Positions 10,757-20,959 of a stretch of DNA of 64,000 bases are shown piece by piece; position 1 is the stretch's first letter; each line of letters begins with the position of its first letter. Both the position numbers and the translations under genes were made by a program. The notes under the pieces were generated by a model, which searched no databases, was not told the DNA's origin, and saw only the letters and a program-made list of their open reading frames with translations. Origin of the DNA: Sambucus nigra (Eukaryota; Streptophyta; Magnoliopsida; Dipsacales; Adoxaceae); NCBI GenBank assembly GCA_949130495.1, contig OX422214.1:254390187-254454186 (forward strand). The letters run 5' to 3'.

Positions 10757-10957
10757 CCGAATCGATTCGGCCCCTTACCGAATCGATTCGGATAGTTGCA
10801 GTTGCCCAGGTCTGAGTTACTGAATCGATTCGGCCCCAACCCGAATCGATTCGGCCTGAGACAGAATCCTAGGTCTGGTGACCCGAATCGATTCGCCTTG
10901 GAGGCCAAATCGATTCGCAGGGCCAAATCGATTCGGATTTGGCCCGAATCGATTCAG
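10757..10957. promoter_or_regulatory. Array of eight CCGAATCGATTCGG-type palindromes
   Basis: Copies start at 10757, 10778, 10820, 10841, 10883, 10905, 10923 and 10944, so the steps are 21, 42, 21, 42, 22, 18 and 21 bp. This is the same spacing as in the solo LTR at 5977. Several copies carry single changes (TGAATCGATTCGG, CCAAATCGATTCG, GATTCAG at the last), which fit decay of CG sites. Confidence 0.85.
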
Positions 10958-12244
10958 AAACAGGGCATTTTTGGGGAATGTTTTCTAGGGAGAATTTCAT
11001 TTCATTTCGTTCAAGATTATCATTTGGGAACCTCTATAGGGATCATATGAAGTATGTTTTGGAGACTTTTAGAGAGTTTCCTTTATAAGAAATTATTGGA
11101 GTCATATTGACTGAATTTGAGGAATACTGATTAGAGAATATAGTATGTACTAAGTGGGGAAGCCCACTATTGCAGAGAATTCTATTTTGAGATGATTATT
11201 AAAGTTATATGAAAGAATGATAATGAACTTAGTAATGTTGGATTTTTGAATCAAATCCCAAATGGGATAACTTCAAAGGTTCATAAGATAAATTGAACCA
11301 TATTATGGATTGAGAATTATAAATGCTAATAAATGTGCATACGGTTATAGAAATATCCTTAACAATGATTAATTTGGGAGATGTCTCACATAAGGATAAA
11401 TGCTAATCAAGGTGCATTAGGATAGAGAATATCCTTAACATAAATAGAATTGAGAGACAATTCATAATCAGAAGTGATGCGAAAACTTCAAGTGAGAAAT
11501 AGTATAGTGTATACAAAGTGGGGAAGATGTGTGAGAATTTTCGATTAGTATATCAAGATAGAGAAATATACTAAATAACGATATAATTTCATCTACGCCT
11601 AAGAGCGTACTATGTATATATAAACTATGTGATAGGTAGACCTTATATGATGGTATATCTTTATATGATGTGATAATGTATGTATATCTTATGTGAACGG
11701 TATACATATATATATAGTGAAGCATACCCCCTCCTTGCTATCATTGGGAAGTTGCGCGATGAGGGTGAGCATCCTGGCTTGAGGAGCAGGGTGTGGATAT
11801 TCCCCAGTTCATGGTCGTCCATTTTTATTTATGTGATATACATTCTATTTTGGGGGTGAGAAGTCGAGGGTATGTGTCGTTCTCACTTTCCGGTTAGGAA
11901 CTAAGACCGCTTCCCGAACGTTGTAATTGTATCTTGACCACGAAGTAGGTGTCGTTTAGTCCTATCAGTAGTCCCCAGTATGCTACGTATGTAGGGCACT
12001 AGAAGATGATAGCATTGAGATACCGCATCCTCGAGTTATAGCTCGTAGGAGTGGTTATTATTATACTTGATATGATTATTTGATATCATACTTGTCTCGA
12101 GATTAGAGAGACATAATAAGATTGTTTGAATCTCATTCCGGGAGATTGTAACCGGACTTAAAATCCTGAAGAATATGATAAATGGAAATGAAGAGTAGTA
12201 TTATATAATTATTACTATCTTGACCTCAACGACCAACATTGCCA

Positions 12245-12638
12245 AGGAGTAGTGTAACGGGGGGGTTCCTTGTTTGGATTTCTCTTTACGAGACGTCCAA
12301 CGCATGAAACACAGCGCAATGTTGGGAGTGAGGAGAAGTTAGTCCTTAGTGCTCATATTTATAGTAGTAGTATCTTGACGATCGACAGTGCCAAGGAGTA
12401 GTGTAACGGGGGAGTTCCTTGTTTGGATTTCGCTTTGCGAGACGTCCCACTCACGAAACGCCGCGCACTGTTGAGAATTGGGAGTAGTAAATAATTAAAT
12501 GGTTAATAAGAATTTGGGTTATATGCATCATGCATTGAGGGCATAATGAATCTCAAAAATCAATACTGCCAAGGAATAGTGTAACTGGGGGGTTCCTTGT
12601 TTGGATTTCGCTTTGCGAGACGTCCCACGCACGAAACG
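12245..12638 (+). repeat. Three copies of the conserved 65-bp LTR block
   Basis: Units start at about 12245, 12393 and 12571. They correspond one for one with the units at 6984, 7141 and 7321 of the related solo LTR and keep TTCCTTGTTTGGATTTC and GAGACGTCC as core. Confidence 0.85.
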
Positions 12639-13472
12639 TAGTGCAGTTTTGAGATTTGAGAAAAGTTTAGTCCTTAGCACTTGGATGCTATTAACTCATC
12701 TATTTTTATGCTTATTGATGGCATAACTAGAATATGAGAAATTCTAGTAAGAGAATGTTTATGTAAACCCTATATGTTTATGTAAGTGAAGGAATAATTG
12801 AAGTCGTTAATGTTATCAATTGAAGGACACGTTTTAGATAGAATTTAGATGAGTATATAAATTGGGAATATTTTAGATTCCTTTGCCTTAGATAGATTGG
12901 GGCACATATTTGAATATCATGTGCATACGTTTAGTTGTGCGCTTTAGTTGAGAGGTGAGATGGACTTTATGGAGAGCGCGACTTCACCTTAATCATGTCA
13001 TAGTGCATTTATAATTATTATGCATTTTAATACACTTGCTATAAAATGTTTTCACACCTCGGGCTCTGACCCGTTTATATTTTCTCTTCCCTGTATATAT
13101 ATTGTAATATTCTAGGTGTTCCTCCGCAAGGACGCCATTGTTGTTTATCCATCCTGTTTGGTTGTGGAGCTACAAAATTTGCGGAATGTTGCAGTATTTT
13201 CATTTTAGACGCTTCCCCTATTTCGTGTATCTAGATTAGGATTCAATTGTGTATCGGGTTTATACCCAAGTGTAGTAGTGTAATACTTTTATATTCTCTC
13301 TCTCTCTCAGTTGTTGTATTGTCTGTGACCCGACAGCATATTCGGGTATTCTATTTTGTACAGTTGTTGTACTTTTATATTAATCTCATTTATATTATTT
13401 GAGCATCTGTGTGTCTCTTATCTTGCATGGAGTTAGTTGTTGTATGGTTTGTTTTGGTTTGTAAGTAAAACG

Positions 13473-13896
13473 TGTGGGGGCAAAATATATGCCTACGGAA
13501 TAGCATGACGTGTGGGGAGCACCCCGGTGAAGATGGTGACATGCCAGCCATATAGGGACGACTAAAGTCCTTAATAAAGGAGAAGACTGAGGAGCAGTAG
13601 TTTTTTGGAATGAAACTCCACTCATCCATATTTGTTACTTATCCATATTTGTAACCCTAATGTAACCCCTAACTCTATATAAAGGGGACACCCCCCATTG
13701 TGAAAAGGGGCTTAGAAGTTAGAGAAACACTCTCATGTAAAACTCTCTGATCTTATAATGAAACCCACCAGCAGCCCCGTGGACATAGGCCATTCATGGT
13801 CGAACCACGTAAATCTTTGTCTCTCTCGTATTTATTTTTATACTTGTATTGTGATGAATTGACACCCTTCTACGGGTGAGATTTTTTGCACCTACA
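13473..13896 (+). repeat. 5' LTR of the non-coding element, 424 bp
   Basis: It starts TGTGGGGGCAAAATATATG and ends TTGCACCTACA. A TATA box (TATATAAAG) lies at 13676-13684. It is about 97% identical to the copy at 19223-19646, with 12 differences counted by eye and no indels. Confidence 0.95.
13676..13684 (+). promoter_or_regulatory. TATA box of the small LTR
   Basis: CTCTATATAAAGGGGACACC is a strong TATA-box context for the LTR promoter. The 3' LTR has the same motif at 19426-19434. Confidence 0.75.
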
Positions 13897-13898
13897 AT

Positions 13899-13915
13899 TG
13901 GCGCCGTCTGTGGGA
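13899..13915 (+). other. Primer binding site of the TGGCGCC type
   Basis: TGGCGCCGTCTGTGGGA begins two bases after the LTR end CTACA. This PBS type is common in plant gypsy lineages other than those using iMet. I do not assign the exact tRNA. Confidence 0.8.
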
Positions 13916-13916
13916 A

Positions 13917-16900
13917 TCGACACAAAAAGTCTTTCCTTCCTGCTTACGAGATGGAGATTTACGTTACGACCTCATGGTGTACACGCACGATAATCAAGAG
14001 CTAAGTTTACTTTTCTTTTCTCTCCATATGAATAATTATATATTTTGTATAAACATCGTTCTATTGATGCACAATTCTCTGCACATTTGCATTCTTGAAT
14101 TTTGTGTATTTAATTTTTATGCATTTGCAAATCTGCATAAACAGCTTTGATTCCAGACAATTTTCATTGTTTGATTAAGGTAAAATTCACTATCGGAGAT
14201 GTCTATGAAAACTCTCCAAATATATGGATTCTTTTGATGTTTTTATGTGTATACACGTTATTTTATAGGTTACATCATATATTATGATTCCCACACCCCT
14301 TATTTTGTGGCACGAGATAAGCATTAAAAGCGGCCCTCTCTCTCAGAGATGTGGACCACGTCTTTATGAACATATGTGATGATTCTCTTTCAAGAAGAGA
14401 TTTTTTCACAAAGATACACACAAATCTGGGCACATAATCAGTCATCAATTTCGGTCTCCATACATACAATTTCTGCGATCTGAATGAAATCGTGGGAGAC
14501 AACAATTTTCTGATTATCTCTTTCGGTCAATAATGTTCTCCAACCTATAACTTGGGACTACCACCCACCTGAGCAAATAGTTCATATCAATATGCATAGA
14601 CACTGAGTTTCATATTCAATAAGTTTTGTATGAGTCCCGAAGAACATGGACTCTTTTGAGATCTGTCCGGGAATGTACGCAATTAACTGGTTTACATCAG
14701 ATGACTCCCATATCTGCAATTTTTGGGACACGAGATGAGAGATTAAACCATCCAATGCCAGGTCTTTGTCAGAAGACCTCGGAAAAATTCATACAACACC
14801 AAGAGGGGATTTATCTCTGGGTAGAACCGACGCACTTTGATTAGCACGGTCATCTGTTCGATCAAGCACCAAAAATCCTCTGATCTCCACTCCGATGAGC
14901 TAGGGGCAGCATCTCTCATAGGCCAAAACAAAACAAAATCCACCTGCCTTGGGCCCAAAGGTTTCGAAAGTCTGCAACTATAAATTTCTTGCTCCTAATC
15001 GACAGCAACATCGCCAAATTTGCGACCACTGTACGAAGTGTTCCACATATCGAGGATAAACGCAGGAACAGAGCACTAGCAAGGACTATATCGGAGCTCC
15101 TGGAAGTCGGCGACTAGTTGGCGACTACCATCAGCTGGTCGGCAGTGAGGACGAGCAAGGACAAATGCAACACAGTTGGTCGGCGGTGAGGACGATCAGT
15201 GGCGAGATCTCACCGGTGCAAAGTACCAACTATCTATGCAAACAAGAAAACATCTGCCATGATTACCGAGCATCGCCGATGGATGCTTGATCGACGAGCA
15301 GACCACCTGGGCCAACTGGGTGAACAGGGTACCACGCTCCGAGCTGAGCGACCACTACAGCATCGGCCCCACACCATATTTCGATGATCGGCGAGCAGGG
15401 TACCTCCTGGGCAAGCTCGTCGAACAGGTCGGACGGAGCTCGCCAATGGGGACGGCGATGATTCTTTGAGGCTTCTCAACACGCCTTCCTCAACAGATGG
15501 TTGGGGAATTTACTAACTTCTACAGATACAAGATTCAGTCCCGACGGATGCTCAGCAATAATCTTAAGTCCTTGGAAATCTCATCGATGTTTCGACGGAT
15601 TCTTGAGCACGAATTGCTCGCTATATCTACTTGGTATTCTACAAATTTTCCCCTGCGGACTATTCTGGCATCATTCATTTTATTAATTCTCCGACAGATA
15701 GTCGAGCACACTATAGCACCTTATACCCAAAGAAACACTTGGGCAAAATTATTATTACTCCGACTGAAGCTCGGATTCTATGATTCGGTAACCTAAAGGG
15801 ATGTCAGGCACATTCGAGATTCATCTTGGCAGATAATCGGCAAAATATTTCTATATATTTAGTCCCGAAGATATTTGCCTCGCATGTCGCATTTTATCCC
15901 CAGTGGATAGCTGGTCAGGATAATTCTTGTATTTAGCACAATCCCACTTTATGGATACACACATTTATTTGTACATTGTTCGTTTCCATCTCATAATACT
16001 TTATTTGCTCAAAAATATGCTCACAATTTTTACCATCATAAATTTGTTAGCAGGGGGCTATCTATACTCTATACTTCACATGAGAAAAATAATTGATTGC
16101 CACATGAGAAAAACAATTGATTGCCACTACACAAATTTTCTGTGAAAATAATTTTTTGAAACCAAACTTGTATTTTAAGTATTTGCTTAAATCTATTTGC
16201 ACAAATTCCAAATTAATTCCCGTGCCATACATCTGGATATATTTGATAAATTTTGCATCTTTCATTTGACTTTATTACAATTATTTTGTCCACATAAATA
16301 TTGGGGTGCACTTAAAAGAGCACTCAGGTCATTTATTCGGTCATTTAATTTTCAATATTGTCGTCTAGCTATTATTGGTAATACCAATGAATGATCGGTG
16401 TAATATCTTTACTCATACTTAGCGTAGCCCCGACGGATGCTTGGGCACGGCCATCCTCGTGAGATTTTATCAAAAAAATTATGGGATCATTCATGTCATT
16501 CATTTAATACTTTGAATATTTTCCTCGGCACATGCTGGAACAGATGCACATCATATTGCATGATAAATTCTATTTGAATTAGCCTCGACAAATGGTCGAG
16601 CAACTTATTAACTTCCACAGGTACAAGATTCAGTTCCGACGAATGCTCGGCCACAATCTTAAGCTCTTGGAAATCTTATTAATACACCGATAGATGCTCG
16701 AGCGTGGATCGCTCTCTATATCTACTCGGGCCTGTACAACTTCGCCCCGACAGACCAATCTGGCACCACTTATTTTGTTAATGCTCCGACGGATGGTTGA
16801 GCACTTTACACCACTTTGGACCCAACACATGCTTGGGCAATATTATTTATAACAGACAGATGCTCGGATGTTGATATTTCTTGAATTTTAAAATTGATTA

Positions 16901-18539
16901 TCTGGCTCTATGATTCTTGACCTGAAAGACGATCAAGCATATTTAAGGTTCATCTCAGTAAATGCTCCGCAAAATATTTCTATATATTTAGTCCCGAGGA
17001 TATTTTCCACACATGTCTCATTTTATCCCCAACAAATGGTTGGTAAAGATAATTCTTATATTCAGTCCCAACAGATGGTTGGCACAGTCGATTAATAATC
17101 AACATTGCATTTTTTGGAAGGTTAGTTTTCACTAACAATACAGGATCATTCGTAATACTTGATTGGTCCTCTTTGCCTCGACGGATGCTCGAGCATGGAT
17201 CACCCGCAATATCTACCAGATCCTCTATAGTTTTTGCCTCGACAGGAATTCAGGCATCATTTATCTCATCAATACTCCGATAGATGCTCAGGCATGGATC
17301 GTTCGCAACATCTACTAGGTCCTTTGAAATTTTGCCTCAATGGACCCTCAACTTCGATGGATAGTTGACATTGTGTGATCACGTCTCAAGCTCCAGTAAA
17401 CAGTTGAGCAATACAGTTCTTATTTAATTCAACCTCGTCGAATGAAAAGTTGGGCGATCTGTACCACAAAGATCCAATAACACATAAAGCAGCATGAAGA
17501 GCAACAATCAACTATATTTATCAACAAGGACGAATCCAACTTGTAAGAAGTCACACGTCCAGCAAAATCACAGTCAACGAGCGAAACATGTTGATAACAA
17601 CACTAGACCATCCTGACTGTATCGAGCAACATCGTCAGATAACCCACGGTGATCGACGATCACCAAGCAACGAATTAATGCGTCATCAACACTAAGATAT
17701 CCACTCCAGAGGAACAATGTTTCTTGAACACCATATCAGATCAACACATTTCTGCACAAGGATTCTTTGAACTCCTATCAATCTCTTTAGGTGCACGAGC
17801 TACATGGAGTCTTCCACAGCCTCCTAGAACTACCATGCATGGTCAGCGAACAAGTGTGCCCCAAGGAATGATACAATACGTGAAGCTATACGAGCAAGAT
17901 AATCCTTAAATATATCCAGCTCGACTAACGATCAACGCGATACTCTTCAAAGCAACGAAGCCTCGAGGAGAGATCGGGCACACTTATCATCCCGGTTATA
18001 CAAATCAGACGACTCGATGGATGGTCAGGAAGCCTTCCCTTCATAAGCCCGATTGGAGTCTCTATAGCAGCGATGACACGTGAATAGATTCACTACAACA
18101 TTTAAAGCAAAATAGAAGAGGTCAACTCAGAACAGATGCCAACATGGTTAACACCAGAATTAGTCTTTCAAATGATGATCATGATCGAGCTTGATTTAGT
18201 TACAACGGCCTTCTTGCTTGTTCCCACTAAATTAAGTACGTCTACAGGCCTTCGTTATCTCCAAACACAAATGGACTCACGAGTTGCCCAGGCAACAATA
18301 AAAGCCCTACGGGGGATCCCTAGGCAAAAAGCCAACTCAGGTTGGTCGCCAACTATGTTGGTCGGTTAAAATCCTGAACGGGTGGATGACCCTCAAACCA
18401 GGTGCATTTTTACCATCGCCTTTTAGGCCTAAGGAAGTGTGATAGCACAACCTGAAAGGTAAAATGGGTGGATATTTACATGCGAGGCATTAGAAAATGG
18501 AAAAATGTAAACGTAATTGGTATTACATTAAATTGTGGG
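13917..18539 (+). repeat. Non-coding interior with dispersed degenerate motif
   Basis: No reverse transcriptase, protease or integrase motif is visible in six frames. From about 15290 to 17400 a degenerate unit near (C)CGACGGATGCTCGGGCA recurs, for example at 15541, 16429, 16636, 16785, 17181 and 17277. Its best form contains the palindrome ATGCTCGAGCAT (17185-17196). Bases 15497-15940 and 16590-17065 are diverged direct repeats about 1.1 kb apart. A GC-richer patch lies at 15100-15480. Open frames of 60-100 codons here look random. Confidence 0.6.
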
Positions 18540-18824
18540 AAAAACCTAAGGCAGGGTCTTACCCCTACTAGGTACATGCTCGAGCAAGGATCGACGCATA
18601 GGCTTCTGGTCGGCCTCTCCAATTGGACCATATGAAAAACCTAAGGCAGGATCTTACCCATACTAGGTACATGCTCGAGCAAGGCTCGACGCATAGGCTT
18701 CTGGTCGGCCTCTCTAATTGGACCATATGAAAAACCTAAGGCAAGGTCTTACCCCTACTAGGTGCATGCTCGAGCAAGAGTCGACGCATAGGCCTGTGGT
18801 CGGCCTCAACAAATGGACCATACG
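18540..18824 (+). repeat. Tandem repeat, three units of 95 bp
   Basis: Units start at 18540, 18635 and 18730 with AAAAACCTAAGGCA. Each contains ACTAGGTACATGCTCGAGCA and GTCGGCCTC. Units one and two are nearly identical and the third is more diverged at its end. The array lies near the 3' end of the non-coding element's interior. Confidence 0.95.
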
Positions 18825-19209
18825 AGACCAAAATACAGGGAGACGCCCTAAACTTGATGAACGCTCGATAAAGCCTCAACAAACAAATTCTGAACAGGCC
18901 TGTGGTCAGCCTCACAAATTGGGCCATATAATAAAACAGACAATGAACTACGTTCGACCTGATCCCAAGAGGGTACGTAGGCAGCTCGACACTCTCGAGT
19001 CCGGTTCCCATATCGATTGAACGCCTCTTAACTCAAGCCAAGCATTCATCTAAAAACCTATGAAGGCGAGAAGATCAACCAAAGAAGGCTTAAAAGTTGA
19101 ACGACAGATCAAAGAATTCCAGTCCAATTCACACCACCAACTGCACACATTTGAAGGAATTGTGGACCAACAACCAGCTCATCTCAGAATCAACTCAGCT
19201 GAACTGCGA

Positions 19210-19222
19210 CCTGTGGGGCTTT
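19210..19222 (+). other. Weak polypurine tract before the 3' LTR
   Basis: The bases before the 3' LTR TG include CTGTGGGGCTTT, a short purine-rich run in the place expected for second-strand priming. It is a weak match and is assigned mainly by position. Confidence 0.35.
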
Positions 19223-19646
19223 TGTGGGGGAAAAATATATGCCTACGGAATAGCATGACGTGTGGGGAGCACCCCGGTGAAGATGGTGACATGCCATCAA
19301 TATAGGGACGACTAAAGTCCTTAATAAAGGAGAAGACTGAGGAGCAGTAGTTTTTTGGAATGAAACTCCACTCATCCATATTTGTTACTCATCCATATTT
19401 GTAACCCTAATGTAACCCCTAACTCTATATAAAGGGGACACCCCCTATTGTGAAAAGGGGCTTAGAAGTTAGAGAAACACTCTCGTGTAAAACTCTCTGA
19501 TTTTCTAATGAAACACACCAGCAGCCCCGTGGACGTAGGCCATTCATGGTCGAATCACGTAAATCTTTGTCTCTCTCGTATTTATTTTTATACTTGTATT
19601 GTGATGAATTGACACCCTCCTACGGGTGAGATTTTTTGCACCTACA
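19223..19646 (+). repeat. 3' LTR of the non-coding element, 424 bp
   Basis: It is the partner of 13473-13896, starting TGTGGGGGAAAAATATATG and ending TTGCACCTACA. The next bases, AAACA, repeat the left flank AAACG with one change. Confidence 0.95.
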
Positions 19647-19651
19647 AAACA

Positions 19652-19807
19652 TTTTAATAAATTTTGACACCCTCTTTTTGTAGTAATGGGTTATCACCCG
19701 TGTTTATTTTAGAATCATCAGTTGATGCTGAGAATGATCCACTTGTAATTCCTAATTATTTTAGTATTGGGCTGGCCACCCATTATTAGTTTGAGTGGGT
19801 TGTCATA
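19652..19807 (+). repeat. Gypsy 5' LTR, last part
   Basis: It resumes the LTR begun at 10022 after the nested 6.2 kb element. It ends GAGTGGGTTGTCATA, where the family end is CACA, so the terminal dinucleotide region has mutated. It is followed by the iMet primer binding site. Confidence 0.85.
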
Positions 19808-19809
19808 GA

Positions 19810-19821
19810 TGGTATCAGAGC
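19810..19821 (+). other. Primer binding site, initiator tRNA-Met
   Basis: TGGTATCAGAGC lies two bases after the 5' LTR end at 19807, and the leader CATCAGGTTCTAGTG follows. Confidence 0.95.
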
Positions 19822-19987
19822 ATCAGGTTCTAGTGTCTTTAGGACCTGTGTGGGTTTACTGCGGTCTTCCGTAAGCGTTCTTGATGTAGAGCCCTATTAT
19901 TAGGACTGTTGTGTTCATACGTCCATACTTTCTTCTGTGATGAGAAAACATTATAAAGGAATTCTGATACAATTGTTCTTGTTTCAG

Positions 19988-20959
19988 ATGCCACCGAAGA
20001 GAAGTCGGTCAAACATGGAAAATAAAGGGACTGAGAGTGTGGAACCCCAAATGCCCCAAAGAACTATGACTACAGATGAAGTTGCCCTTATTGTGGCACA
20101 AGAAGTAACTTCTGCCATTTTTACGATGGCGCAGTAACCTGTAGTTCATGCAGCCCAATCCCCACCAGGATTGTCCATGTGGGAAAGAGTTAGGGAAGAT
20201 TTTAGTAAGGGGCATCCTCCAGAATTTTCAGGGGAAATTGATGGGGTGGCTGTAAGTCAATGGAAGAATAGTATGCAAAGGCATCTTCGTATGGTCGAGT
20301 GTAGTGAAGTGCAAAAATAATTTCTCACCACCTTTAAGTTATCGGGAGCATCTCTCCAGTGGTGGGAGTCTGTCACCACATCTGAACAAAGAGATACATT
20401 GCCCAAAATAGAATTTTGGGAACTCTTTGATCGAAGGTATTTTCCTTTTGAGATCCATAAGGAGATGAGGAGGAAACTAATGAATGTGTTTCAAGGAAAT
20501 ATAACTGTGGCCGAGTATGAAGAGGAGTTTACTCGATTGGCGAGTTTAGTACCTGATGAGGTAAACACGGAAGAGAAGCGTATATCAAAGTTCATGCGAG
20601 GGTTAGATTAGAGGATTCGACAGCGATTGTTAGAGAACCCAGCGTTAGTGACTTTCGTCGAGGTAGTAAATGCAGTACTGTTGGAGTGTCATGATTATCG
20701 TCTTCTTTCGCAAGAGGGTAAGAACTTTAGAGACTCGGGTTCATCAAGTACGTTTGGCGAAGAGAATGCCAGTAATGCCAGAAGATATAGACATGATTTT
20801 CGAGGGCCGTAACAACGTTTTGTTCCTGACGATGAGCAGAGAGGATTTACAGGTAGATGTTTCTTTTGTAAAGAATTAGGGCATAGAAAGAGAGAATGTC
20901 CTAAAATAGGTAAAGGACCACATTTTGAAGAAGTTTTTAATGTGAAACTCGTACAGTAG
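19988..20959 (+). pseudogene. Broken gypsy gag with CCHC zinc knuckle
   Basis: One frame beginning MPPKRSR at 19988 encodes a plant Ty3/gypsy Gag: the basic start, the SMWERVREDF region, the QWWESVTT capsid motif, and a nucleocapsid zinc knuckle CFFCKELGHRKREC at 20858-20899. Gag would package the RNA genome. The frame is kept throughout but is cut by stops at 20135 (TAA), 20318 (TAA), 20609 (TAG) and 20810 (TAA). At least three stops fall where relatives have Gln or Trp, which fits C-to-T or G-to-A change. It follows its own LTR, PBS and leader. No protease or reverse transcriptase follows, because the interior is truncated soon after the knuckle. It cannot make a full Gag. Confidence 0.88.

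Larger units (their letters stand above)
10022..13472 (+). repeat. Gypsy 5' LTR, first part (interrupted)
   Basis: It starts TGTAACAACCCGAGG and is closely related to the solo LTR at 4865-8468. It is interrupted at 13472 by a complete LTR element and resumes at 19652. Without the insertion the LTR is about 3.6 kb, matching the solo LTR. It contains a GA tract (10360-10415), the donor-like AG|GCAAGT (GC at 10467), the palindrome array (10757-10957), three conserved blocks (12245, 12393, 12571), hairpins (13060-13073, 13115-13136) and the acceptor-like TAG at 13113-13115. Confidence 0.9.
13473..19646 (+). mobile_element. Complete non-coding LTR retrotransposon, 6,174 bp (LARD-like)
   Basis: Two 424 bp LTRs flank a 5.3 kb interior with no open frame above about 100 codons and no gag or pol motif, so the element is non-autonomous. 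Large non-coding elements of this kind are called LARDs. The PBS begins TGGCGCCGTCTGTGGGA, unlike the iMet site of the surrounding gypsy LTRs, so it belongs to another lineage that would need enzymes supplied by a partner. It sits inside the gypsy LTR 10022-19807. Flanking 5-mers are AAACG (13468-13472) and AAACA (19647-19651), a target duplication with one change that fits CG-to-CA decay. The LTR pair differs at about 12 of 424 positions. Confidence 0.9.

Noticed and set aside
15199..15796. Open frames of 60-99 codons in the non-coding element
   Set aside because: No recognisable motif, overlapping frames on both strands, and no conserved order. Best explained by chance in a GC-richer patch.
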